Of a DNA stretch of 20,844 nucleotides, positions 13,768 through 20,844 are shown in pieces. Position 1 is the first letter of the stretch, and the number at the start of each line of letters is the position of its first letter. This DNA comes from Bdellovibrio sp. (GTDB lineage Bacteria; Bdellovibrionota; Bdellovibrionia; Bdellovibrionales; Bdellovibrionaceae). The position numbers and the translations under genes were made by a program. The notes under the pieces are model-generated. The model saw only the letters and a program-made list of their open reading frames with translations, was not told the origin of the DNA and ran no database searches. The stretch covers positions 1 through 20,844 of the forward strand of contig PSRN01000302.1 in NCBI GenBank assembly GCA_003176075.1, given 5' to 3'.

Positions 13768-14415
13768 TTAAACACCGCCCACGCCAGTTTTCCCCCGCTG
13801 TTTGGCGTAAGCGAGGCAAAGTTCTTTGACGCTTTCGAGGCTTTGAAAAACGCCGCGAACTTGTCGCTGAAAATAGTTATAGGAAATCACCGCCGGGATG
13901 GCGACGAAGAGTCCCGCCGCCGTGGCCACCAGCGCGAGAGAAATTCCCGCCATCACCGTCTGTTGACCCGCGTCCGTGGAACGCGCGAGGTCGTTAAAGG
14001 CTTTCATGATACCAAGAACAGTTCCGAAAAGTCCGATATAAGGGGCGTTGGATCCCAGAGTCGCAAGAAAACTGAGTGATCTTTCAAGTTCAGGCCGTTC
14101 GGCAAGAGCAAAAGTGTTAAAGAGTTCCTCAAGACCTTCGACCCCATTGTGTTTGATATGGCGAAGGCCGCAAGCCAGGGCCCGTCCTTCCAGGGATTCC
14201 TGTTCGCGCGACAGCGCTTCGACGTCCTCCAAGTTGTTGGAGCCAAGGGCCGCGCGAACGCGCGTGCGGACCCGGCGGCTGTCATGGGCGACTTGGCGAA
14301 GCGCGATCCATCTTTCAAGGATAAGTCCGATGCTGAGAATGCTGAGCAAAAGCAAAAGGTACAAGACGGCCTGATCAGCAAAATGCGCGATGGCGAAAAC
14401 GTGCTCTGTTAACAT
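13768..14415 (-). CDS. MotA/TolQ/ExbB-family proton channel protein
   Basis: The ring-forming channel subunit of a proton-driven motor. The 215-residue protein has three membrane helices: about 16-39 (YLLLLLSILSIGLILERW), 115-138 (ending in GLFGTVLGIMKAF, with Thr132 in the conserved channel motif) and 152-178 (AGISLALVATAAGL, with its conserved Thr). A cytoplasmic loop lies between the first two, with REQESLEGRALACGL. It matches ExbB/TolQ length and layout and is paired with the ExbD-like gene. The ATG is preceded by AAGGGG, part of an 18-bp direct repeat that doubles this SD-like sequence. It diverges from the sulfatase-like lipoprotein gene across a gap of about 118 bases. Confidence 0.93.
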   Translation of the reverse strand: MLTEHVFAIAHFADQAVLYLLLLLSILSIGLILERWIALRQVAHDSRRVRTRVRAALGSNNLEDVEALSREQESLEGRALACGLRHIKHNGVEGLEELFNTFALAERPELERSLSFLATLGSNAPYIGLFGTVLGIMKAFNDLARSTDAGQQTVMAGISLALVATAAGLFVAIPAVISYNYFQRQVRGVFQSLESVKELCLAYAKQRGKTGVGGV

Positions 14416-14533
14416 GATAACCCCTTTTTGCTTAATAGCCCCTTTTTGCTTAAAGAGAGATCCGAGATTCAGTATGATCTTTCCCGTTTCGCCCGGTCAA
14501 ATGAAGAAAAACCTCGCCGGCAGGGAGCATGAT
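14416..14533. other. Divergent promoter region
   Basis: About 118 bases separate the divergent ExbB-like and lipoprotein genes. The region holds the 18-bp direct repeat at 14421-14453 next to the ExbB start, and AGGGAG (14522-14527) as an SD for the lipoprotein gene. No clear -35/-10 pair was seen on either strand. Confidence 0.4.
14421..14453 (-). repeat. Direct repeat doubling the ExbB SD region
   Basis: CCCCTTTTTGCTTAA occurs at 14421-14435 and again, unchanged, at 14439-14453, a period of 18 bases. On the minus strand each copy reads TTAAGCAAAAAGGGG. The copy nearest the gene supplies the AAGGGG SD of the ExbB-like ATG; the other offers a second ribosome-binding or regulator site 18 bases upstream. 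Confidence 0.85.
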
Positions 14534-16036
14534 TTGGTCACAATGGAGCGAGCGCAATGGCAAAGCCGCCACGGGTGCAAGGCAGTCATATCGATTCTTG
14601 TCGTGCTTATGACAGGCTGTGCACCGCGTGTTCCAAATGAGAGCGTTCTTGTCCTCGCGGTCGAAGGGATCACTACTGACGATTTGTCATGCCCCGCATC
14701 TCACGCCACCGAACGTTCGGGCTTTAGCATTTTGTGTCACGAGTTCATCCAGGCCAAAGGTATGGTGGCGAGTTCCACATCTTCGTTGCCTTCACTCGGG
14801 GCTCTGCTGACGGGGTTATCGCCGCAGGAGATTCGCTTGTTCACGGCGCAGGATTTTCTGTCGGCCCGTTTTGTCTCGCTGGCTGAAGAAGCGGTTCTCG
14901 CCGGTTGGCAAACGGGATATTTTCCCGCCTCGCCTCCCTTGACCCGACGTTCTGGTTTTGCCCAGGGTTTTGAGCTTGCCGATGAAAGCGTTGGAGGCAA
15001 CCGCTCTTTTCGGACGATCGAGGAGAGTCTCAATTTATTGCTGGGATGGATGGAGGACGCCAGAGGGAAAAATCTATTCGCTGTCGCGACTCTTTCTGAC
15101 CTGCTTCACCCGGACGCGACCACTTTCACGGACGGAGGGGAGACCCGATCCCAAACGATCGAAAGTCAGATCGAAGAAATGGATGAGTCGTTGTTTCGTT
15201 TTTTTTCGCGACTCAAGACGAGCAAGAGTTGGGATTCGAGTTGGATCTTTTTTGTCGGACTGCAAGGCCGCCTGCCTGAGGAGTCGTCCCATTTCCCCAA
15301 GGTCATGCGGCTGAAACCCAACCAACTGATTGCACCGTTATTTTATAAGCCGGCGGGAAAATATGTGAAGGCCGATATTAAGGGTTTGTGGACGCACGCT
15401 GAATTGGGACAGTCAGTGCGTGAACTTTTTGATGGTCGGCGCAAGCCGGTCTCGGGAGAGGTCTGGACAAAGAACTTTTTGGCCAAGAAAAAGGACCTGG
15501 TGATGAGCCAGGGTTGCGTGTCGCGGACCGAGGATTTCCCCCTCTGCCGATTTGCATTTTTTGACGAAAAATCCTATCTGCTTTGGGATCAAGGGGCGGA
15601 TAAAGGGCCACCCGTCGGGCTTCTCAAAAAAGTTCTTGAAAACCGCGACGGGTTGCCGCCCCTTTTTAACGTGCGAAACCTCCCGACCATCGAAAAGGAA
15701 TTGGGCCCGTCGCCCTATCAAAACTGCGTTCGCGATTTCACGACCACTGACCCTGAAAGGCCGTTTGCAAGCCGCTGTCAAAGCCAAGTCCTTCGCTTAT
15801 TGCGTGAACTGGTGACGGCCTCCTCGGGACGTCCTTTCAGCGAGCTGCGCTCGCAGTTTCTCCGCCGGTGCGTTGATCTTGCTCTCGCTCACCAGATTTT
15901 TGAGTGGGAGAAAAAACAACAAATCGGACTGACCTTCAATCAAGACGTCATCTGGGAATTTTCCGCCACGGAAGAACTCTTGCATCGACCTGAGTTCAGC
16001 ATTCTTCGGCGCGAGTGTCAGAGGGGATTGTTTTGA
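14534..16036 (+). CDS. Sulfatase/alkaline-phosphatase-fold-like lipoprotein, probably inactive
   Basis: A 500-residue exported lipoprotein with signal core AVISILVVLMTGC (lipidation Cys29). The layout follows the sulfatase/alkaline-phosphatase superfamily: a first strand VLVLAVEGITTDDL, then SSTSSLPSLGALLTGLSP in place of the catalytic S/C-x-P-S-R block, LAEEAVLAGWQTGYF, then SGFAQGFELADE. However, the first-strand Asp and the D-H-G metal motif appear lost: the equivalent stretch reads WIFFVGLQGRLPEE. It is therefore likely a pseudoenzyme, perhaps a structural or binding protein of the periplasm. The last 170 residues are rich in Cys and charged residues and unassigned. TTG at 14534 has AGGGAG six bases upstream; ATG at 14543 or 14501 are alternatives. 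Its 3' end overlaps the convergent PP2C-like gene by 19 bases. Confidence 0.6.
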   Translation: MVTMERAQWQSRHGCKAVISILVVLMTGCAPRVPNESVLVLAVEGITTDDLSCPASHATERSGFSILCHEFIQAKGMVASSTSSLPSLGALLTGLSPQEIRLFTAQDFLSARFVSLAEEAVLAGWQTGYFPASPPLTRRSGFAQGFELADESVGGNRSFRTIEESLNLLLGWMEDARGKNLFAVATLSDLLHPDATTFTDGGETRSQTIESQIEEMDESLFRFFSRLKTSKSWDSSWIFFVGLQGRLPEESSHFPKVMRLKPNQLIAPLFYKPAGKYVKADIKGLWTHAELGQSVRELFDGRRKPVSGEVWTKNFLAKKKDLVMSQGCVSRTEDFPLCRFAFFDEKSYLLWDQGADKGPPVGLLKKVLENRDGLPPLFNVRNLPTIEKELGPSPYQNCVRDFTTTDPERPFASRCQSQVLRLLRELVTASSGRPFSELRSQFLRRCVDLALAHQIFEWEKKQQIGLTFNQDVIWEFSATEELLHRPEFSILRRECQRGLF

Positions 16037-16692
16037 TGGGCCAGCCCCAGCCAGAACGGACTTCGGGGGTTGTCGTTCACCAGCACTTGAAAAACTTCGT
16101 CCAGCTCAAGGGTATTCAGTTGAAAGAGATCCCCCGGGATTGAGTTTCGGCTGATCAGAAGGAGTTCGGACCCGGGGGGAACGCGACAGCTTCCGACCCG
16201 CAATGGAATTTGCCGGTCCAAGCCCAAAGCTTGCGAAAAAAGCGGACCTTCATTGCCGGATTGAATTCCCCAATCCATTTCATAGGCGAGCGGGTGAAGG
16301 TATTTCTCATCCTTCAGGAGAAGGGTGGGGTTCCCGATTTGAACCCATGAGAGGACCCCGTGCTTCATATGAAAGGCGGCCAGCTCCACCGCTGATTTCC
16401 AAATCTTCGCGTTGTCGCCTTTCAGAATCTGTTGGTTGGCCAGCAAAGCGCCGATGCGCAGGCGGTTCGCGGCCGGGGACACACTGGGCAAACTTTCAAA
16501 GGGCGTGGTCAGGTCCTCGCCGGAGAGAAGCTCGAACTGCTCAACGATGGTGTTGCAGGCCCGTTGCGAGGCTTCGGCCCCGCCCCAGGCGGTGGCGACA
16601 ACAAGAAGGCCGCTCTCCGCCCGTTCAACGATTTGCGGCTTGGGGCGAAAGAATTCCCCATTGGTGTAGGAGCGGTGGCTTAATTGCATCAT
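16018..16692 (-). CDS. PP2C-like protein without the metal-binding aspartates
   Basis: A 224-residue cytoplasmic protein whose order of motifs follows PP2C/SpoIIE-type Ser/Thr phosphatases: SGLLVVATAWGGAEASQRA where the family has VADGMGG, NRLRIGALLANQQIL where helix 2 lies, then GVLSWVQIGNPTLLLKDEKY where the family has the GDSR strand. At each site the metal-binding residue is changed (D to T in the first motif, GD to GN in the second), and no DG or DN motif is found near the end. I infer a degenerate PP2C fold, probably catalytically dead, perhaps binding a phospho-regulated partner. The ATG overlaps the upstream FHA gene stop by four bases (ATGA), so it is the last gene of that module. 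The family assignment is from pattern only and is tentative. Confidence 0.5.
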   Translation of the reverse strand: MMQLSHRSYTNGEFFRPKPQIVERAESGLLVVATAWGGAEASQRACNTIVEQFELLSGEDLTTPFESLPSVSPAANRLRIGALLANQQILKGDNAKIWKSAVELAAFHMKHGVLSWVQIGNPTLLLKDEKYLHPLAYEMDWGIQSGNEGPLFSQALGLDRQIPLRVGSCRVPPGSELLLISRNSIPGDLFQLNTLELDEVFQVLVNDNPRSPFWLGLAHQNNPL

Positions 16693-18629
16693 GGCGGTGC
16701 CAACTCCCCGTACTTCCTCAGCTTGACCTTTGATTTTTCAAAATAGTCCTCGCCTTCCACGCTGAGCTTTTGGATTTCCGTCCATTTCTTCTTTGCTTCC
16801 GCCACTGAACCTACGCTTTCCTCCAAAATGGATTCTTGGTATTTCGTCTGCATGTCCTTGCGCAGTTCGGCCAGGATCTTTGTTTGCCTCTCTTCGATTT
16901 CGGAGTTGTTGGGATTCATCAGCAGGGCCTGCCGGAGAAGTAAGACGGCCTCTCTTCTCTTGCCGGACTTGTAATTTTCCTCCGCTTGCGTTCGCAAACT
17001 GGCTTGCTTTTCAGAAATGCTCTTTAGCAAGCGAGCGATGTGGGCCTTTGATTTGCCGGCCAGGTTGTGTGGGTCAGGCAAATTTGAACGGACGACTTCC
17101 TCGTGGGCACCGACGGCGGTCAGCAGCCGTCCGGAGGACTCGATGGACACGGCCTTTTGATAAAGGGCTTGCCGCCGCGCCGTCAGTTTCCGATATTCCT
17201 CGGCTTTCACCGCTTTCATTTTTCGATCGGCGACAATCTGGTCGACTTGGGCGCGCAGAGAGGCAAAACTCGAATTTTCCGGATCGAACTCCAGGGCCGG
17301 AGAGAGACATTTTTCGAGGTCCTCGGGCACGACGGTCTCCCGGTGGTGAAGCACGAATTGACTGCATTCGAAAGTGATCTTTTCGACTTTTTCTTTTCGT
17401 TTGCGCTCGTCTTCCTGCTGGGCCGCCAGTCGTTCCTTGTCTCTCTGCACTTGTATGGAATTATCGATGTATTTTTGCAGTTCTTTGGAGTCCTCGTAAT
17501 AGGGAACGATGGCGTGAATCTCGTCAATCTTTTGATTGGCCATCTCCAGCTTTCCACCCGCATAAAGGTCGCGGGCCAATTGATACGCCTGCTTGACCAG
17601 CTGCTGCTTTTCGACCGGCAGCTTGTCGAAAGGCGTTTGTGTCCTGGCGGATTTGGAAGGCGGGTTCGACGAATCATCAAAAAGCTCGTAGCCGGCGACA
17701 AGGAGGACAAGCAGGAGGATGGCCAAGCGGACCGGCGTCAGCATCTGCTTCAGCTTTTGTTTCGTGAAACGCTTTTCGGGCCGGGGCGGAAGACTGAGGG
17801 CGGGCATGGTTCCCGCATCTTCCAGCGCCACCGGGGGTCTTGAGCCGGGTTGGGGACTCGGTATGGATACCTGGCTCGAATCATCGTACGTCACCGGGGC
17901 TAGAAACGCGGGATCCACATCACGCAGGCGCTGCTCAAAATGCAAGTCGCGCAACTCAAAAATAAGATTCCAAAGACCGACCGAAATAACGTCGCCACTT
18001 TGAATCGCCGTCCAAGAATCGGGCGGGACTGGAGTGCCGTTGACATGAGTGCCGTTGAAGCTCCCAAGGTCCCGGATAAGGAAACCCTCGTCGGATCTTT
18101 GCATCTCAAATTGTCTTCGGCTGATTTTGGGATGATCGATAAAAATCGAGCAGGTGATTTCGCGCCCGCAAACCCAGGTTTGTCCCTGCAGACTGAAAGT
18201 TTGCCTGGTATGACCCTTGTCATCCACCAGCCGAAGCACGGCCTGGGCTGGATTCTGGCCGACCTGAGTTTGGTCATCCGGGTGTCCACCCGCTCCGTCG
18301 GCGGCGGCTGGCTCCACCAAATCCGCTCCGGCCCGGCTTTCATCCTCAAGAAGGAACTCATAGGGGGGCGCTGAGAAGAGCTGACCGTGATGGAGAAACT
18401 CTTTTTCGATTTTATTTCCCTGCACGTACAATTCACCGAAGCGCGAAAGGCTTTCCACCTGCCATCCCGAATCGGTGAGCCGGACGCGAAAGTGCTGCCG
18501 CGAAATCCCCCGTTCGGGACGCAGAACGCAGTCGCAGGTGTCGCCCCGACCGACCACGAAATCCTGATCCGCGGGGAGTTCGTGCTGCGATGCCAATTGT
18601 CCGTCAAGAAAAACTTTGAGTCTCGCCAT
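16689..18629 (-). CDS. Double-FHA protein with membrane helix and TPR-like periplasmic part
   Basis: A 646-residue inner-membrane protein. FHA domain 1 spans about residues 5-95 (VVGRGDTCDCVL, then ISRQHFRV), with Arg28 and Ser43-Arg-x-His46 but no NGT motif (RFGELYVQG instead). FHA domain 2 spans about 130-230 (CGREITCSIFIDHPKISRRQ, SFNGTHVNG), with Arg156, Ser170 and Asn192, but Gln for the His of S-R-x-H. FHA domains bind phosphothreonine. A Pro-rich linker and basic KRFTKQKLKQ lead to one membrane helix (299-315). The rest is a long helical part with charged coiled-coil sections and TPR-like helices (AEENYKSGKRREAVLLLRQA). This implies FHA domains in the cytoplasm and TPR in the periplasm. 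The ATG lies one base after the upstream FHA gene stop. No named family is recognised. Confidence 0.85.
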   Translation of the reverse strand: MARLKVFLDGQLASQHELPADQDFVVGRGDTCDCVLRPERGISRQHFRVRLTDSGWQVESLSRFGELYVQGNKIEKEFLHHGQLFSAPPYEFLLEDESRAGADLVEPAAADGAGGHPDDQTQVGQNPAQAVLRLVDDKGHTRQTFSLQGQTWVCGREITCSIFIDHPKISRRQFEMQRSDEGFLIRDLGSFNGTHVNGTPVPPDSWTAIQSGDVISVGLWNLIFELRDLHFEQRLRDVDPAFLAPVTYDDSSQVSIPSPQPGSRPPVALEDAGTMPALSLPPRPEKRFTKQKLKQMLTPVRLAILLLVLLVAGYELFDDSSNPPSKSARTQTPFDKLPVEKQQLVKQAYQLARDLYAGGKLEMANQKIDEIHAIVPYYEDSKELQKYIDNSIQVQRDKERLAAQQEDERKRKEKVEKITFECSQFVLHHRETVVPEDLEKCLSPALEFDPENSSFASLRAQVDQIVADRKMKAVKAEEYRKLTARRQALYQKAVSIESSGRLLTAVGAHEEVVRSNLPDPHNLAGKSKAHIARLLKSISEKQASLRTQAEENYKSGKRREAVLLLRQALLMNPNNSEIEERQTKILAELRKDMQTKYQESILEESVGSVAEAKKKWTEIQKLSVEGEDYFEKSKVKLRKYGELAPP

Positions 18630-18630
18630 C

Positions 18631-19608
18631 TCAAGACCCCGACGCTTTCAACCGGCATTCCTCGTAATACTGCCTGGCCTCTTGGTAAATCGCGTTCTTA
18701 TCATCCTTGATCATCATCATCACAGCCGCGAAAGAGGATTGGCAGAGCCGATAATTCTGCATGCCCTTATACCTTCGGCCTTGCACCATGAAGCTTTGAA
18801 CCTTTTCGTCAAATTTGCGCTTGGCCAAGGTCCAGTATTTGGTGGCCAGTTCGTGTTTCGGGTAAAAAGCCCGTGCCGACTGGAAGGCCTCCATGGCCCG
18901 CTCGTATTGGCCCTGTTCATAATCGCGAAATCCCTTCACGAATTGCGCCTGCGCCAGACGGTATTGAGGGGTGTCGAATTCTTTCCTTTCCTCGAGGATT
19001 TTTTTGACTTCGCCTTCCGAACTGCCCACGTCGGCGCTGACGTCGATGGACGTTCGCAATCCGTGTTCTTTTTTTCGTACCTGGGGGCCGTCGGAAAACA
19101 GCCACAGGCCCACCAGGCCCAGGATAAGAAGTACGCCAAAGGCGCGAAACTGCGGGTGGGAAAGAAGGGGCGTTTCTTTCATGCGAAAACGGCGGCGGGT
19201 ATTTTTGGACGGGTCCGCCGATGGGATACTGGCGGATGGGAGACTGTAAGGGGCCTGAGTCTTGGATGGTGAGGGTCCGGTGGACTCAAATTTGAAGCGC
19301 AAGGTGGAGTGACCGATGTGGACCACGCCGCCGGAAATCAAAATCCCCTCGGTGGTGAGGTTGCCGTTGAGCAACATCGGATTCTTGCTGTTCAAGTTGC
19401 GCACGAAAACTTGCCCGCCGAGGATCCTCACTTCGACGTGATTTCGGCTCACCTTAACGTCGGCACTGAGGATCAAGTCGTTGTCTGGCCCTCTCCCGAT
19501 CGACCAAACGGGGTGGGCGAAGGTCTGCGATACACCCCGGTTCGGGCCCTCAACGACTTCAACGGCCACGGCGATGGTGGGAGTGAGGGCTCGAGCCGCC
19601 GAATTCAT
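18631..19608 (-). CDS. FHA protein with membrane helix and TPR-like periplasmic part
   Basis: A 325-residue relative in design of its downstream neighbour. The FHA domain covers about residues 12-108 with an intact core: SIGRGPDNDLIL (Arg39), VSRNHVEV (Ser54, His57) and NSKNPMLLNG, so phosphothreonine binding is plausible. A Ser/Pro-rich linker and basic NTRRRFRMK precede one membrane helix (FGVLLILGLVGLWLF, about 157-171). The C-terminal part is helical and TPR-like (KGFRDYEQGQYERAMEAFQSA, HELATKYWTLAKRKFDEKV) and should lie in the periplasm. The ATG overlaps the upstream sensor gene stop by four bases. The shared FHA-TM-TPR layout suggests the two proteins act in one complex. Similar layouts exist in gliding-type and secretion machines, but identity with those is not shown. 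Confidence 0.88.
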   Translation of the reverse strand: MNSAARALTPTIAVAVEVVEGPNRGVSQTFAHPVWSIGRGPDNDLILSADVKVSRNHVEVRILGGQVFVRNLNSKNPMLLNGNLTTEGILISGGVVHIGHSTLRFKFESTGPSPSKTQAPYSLPSASIPSADPSKNTRRRFRMKETPLLSHPQFRAFGVLLILGLVGLWLFSDGPQVRKKEHGLRTSIDVSADVGSSEGEVKKILEERKEFDTPQYRLAQAQFVKGFRDYEQGQYERAMEAFQSARAFYPKHELATKYWTLAKRKFDEKVQSFMVQGRRYKGMQNYRLCQSSFAAVMMMIKDDKNAIYQEARQYYEECRLKASGS

Positions 19609-20828
19609 GCCGCGCCTTCCTTGCCTCCGTCGGCCAAAGGAGTCACGGTGATCAAGTAGTATTCAATATCACCCGAGGCATTGGCCAGGGCCTGGCAGTT
19701 CAAGGTCAGCATATGGCCGCTGATCTCCAAGTGATCGGAAAAAATCTGTGAAAGATTGTTTTGCGCTTGGTTGACCAGATGTTGAATATTTTGTTGCATC
19801 GCCGGGTCGGGAATCTCCGCCACTTTTTGATTCAAGATTCGTTCCGCCGAAAAGTTGGTGAGGGCTTCAAAACTGGGAGTCATGCGTTGGACGATGAAAT
19901 TGGCGTCGATCAGAAGACAGGGGTAGCCGATCAATTGCATGATATTGGCGACTTCCTGATCGCGCGAGCCTTTGCCGACGACGGCCTGTTCGACTTGGCT
20001 GGAGGCCGCCAGGCGCGAAAGAAGGCTGTTGAGGCTGGTCAGCAAATTCTGCAGCGCCGGGAAATTAAAGCGAATATCGATTTGGTCGCGGCCCTCCCGC
20101 AGGCTCAGGTCCAATTGTTCATGGAGGAGCCGGAAGGGAAACTCAATCAAGCGGTAGAGAAGGAAGAAGAGGACGAACCCGATGATCACCGCCAGTGTTA
20201 AGACTTGCACGAACAAACTAAAGGCCCTTCCCTCGTCGAAGGCCAAGTTGCCGGGATTGTAGACCACGACGGCGTAGGCCTTGGGCACGTTTTGTTGAAG
20301 ATCGGCGTCGAAGGTGACGACCGGCACGGATGCCACGAATCGCCCGCCCGCTGTTTCATCGGTCGCTTCCCGCAGCGAGCCTTTGATCTTGGACACAAAA
20401 CCGGCTTCCTTGGGGGAATTCCCCATCCGTTCGGGCGGCGCGACGATTTTTCCATCCTTCGAAATGACATAAGCGTCCTCGACGCCCTCTTCCTTGAGGA
20501 TCAGATCCGTGCGGAATCCACCGTAGTCACCCGAACGCAGGGTTTTTTCGTTGATCTCGGCGAGAACGCGCGCCACGGTGAGCGCACGGCGCCTGCTTTC
20601 GGTTGAGATGCTCTCCGATGTGATCGTGTTTAAGGGGATCAAAGACAAAAGCGTGAGCGCAAAGCAATAAAAGAAAATAAAGCCGAGAAGGACAAAGCGA
20701 AATTCAAAAACTTGCGGCAAGCGGTAGACACCCGGTAAAGCCACGCGGTCCACATAATCTTCCACCCGTTTGAGTTGCTGTTGCAAGGCCGAACCAAAAC
20801 TTTGAGCCGGTGCCGGCGGTGTCGCCAT
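19605..20828 (-). CDS. Two-TM sensor protein with PAS domain and no visible output domain
   Basis: A 407-residue inner-membrane protein. Helix 1 (44-66, RFVLLGFIFFYCFALTLLSL) and helix 2 (203-226, LFVQVLTLAVIIGFVLFFLL) enclose a periplasmic region of about 135 residues with a cache-like look (GVEDAYVISKDGKIVAPPERM). A cytoplasmic linker follows helix 2 where a HAMP would lie (LIEFPFRLLHEQLDLSLREG). A PAS-like domain covers about residues 290-400 (YPCLLIDANFIVQRMTPSFEALTNF). No kinase, cyclase or methyl-accepting domain follows, so the signal is presumably passed to the coupled FHA proteins. The ATG is 16 bases from the window edge with GGGGA just upstream, but the frame stays open to the edge, so the protein could be longer. 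Its stop overlaps the FHA gene start. Confidence 0.82.
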   Translation of the reverse strand: MATPPAPAQSFGSALQQQLKRVEDYVDRVALPGVYRLPQVFEFRFVLLGFIFFYCFALTLLSLIPLNTITSESISTESRRRALTVARVLAEINEKTLRSGDYGGFRTDLILKEEGVEDAYVISKDGKIVAPPERMGNSPKEAGFVSKIKGSLREATDETAGGRFVASVPVVTFDADLQQNVPKAYAVVVYNPGNLAFDEGRAFSLFVQVLTLAVIIGFVLFFLLYRLIEFPFRLLHEQLDLSLREGRDQIDIRFNFPALQNLLTSLNSLLSRLAASSQVEQAVVGKGSRDQEVANIMQLIGYPCLLIDANFIVQRMTPSFEALTNFSAERILNQKVAEIPDPAMQQNIQHLVNQAQNNLSQIFSDHLEISGHMLTLNCQALANASGDIEYYLITVTPLADGGKEGAA

Positions 20829-20844
20829 CGGCGTCCCCAGCGGC

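Overview
The window reads as bacterial chromosome from a Gram-negative, most likely a member of the Bdellovibrionota or another delta-type lineage. This is an inference. It rests on a lipoprotein signal ending FQNC, a CFI-box C-terminal domain, FHA proteins with a membrane segment and TPR-like tails, several exported proteins with no recognisable family, and TTG starts behind good Shine-Dalgarno (SD) sites. No tRNA, rRNA, CRISPR array, phage gene or transposase was seen.

Left part (1-9882). The 3' part of alaS runs in from the left edge on the + strand and converges on a small lipoprotein gene. A long series of minus-strand genes follows. In transcription order, right to left, these are a DGK1/SEC59-type lipid kinase-like protein, pssA and asd (joined by 1-base and 4-base overlaps), a large CFI-box exported protein, a repeat-rich outer-membrane-barrel-like protein, truA, rplM and rpsI. 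A hairpin that may be a terminator follows rpsI. The first three genes couple phospholipid synthesis with the aspartate pathway. The last three are a conserved RNA-modification and ribosomal-protein group. A roughly 175-bp imperfect palindrome at 4275-4449 sits between the barrel gene and truA.

Middle part (9883-14533). This holds an exported protein of unknown function, a YciA-like acyl-CoA thioesterase and a DoxX-family membrane protein, all on +, then a membrane-anchored unknown protein on -. A 348-base stretch without a standard gene (13003-13350) contains a threefold short repeat and a possible tiny membrane-peptide gene whose SD lies in a hairpin. An ExbB/ExbD proton-channel pair on - follows.

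Right part (14534-20844). A + strand lipoprotein resembles the sulfatase/alkaline-phosphatase fold but appears to lack its catalytic residues. Converging on it is a tightly coupled minus-strand set of four genes: a two-TM sensor with a PAS domain, an FHA-TM-TPR protein, a double-FHA-TM-TPR protein, and a PP2C-like protein lacking the usual metal-binding aspartates. Stops and starts in this set overlap or lie one base apart, so the products are probably made together. It looks like an envelope-spanning phospho-signalling or assembly module with no kinase in view, and is the best candidate here for an undescribed system.
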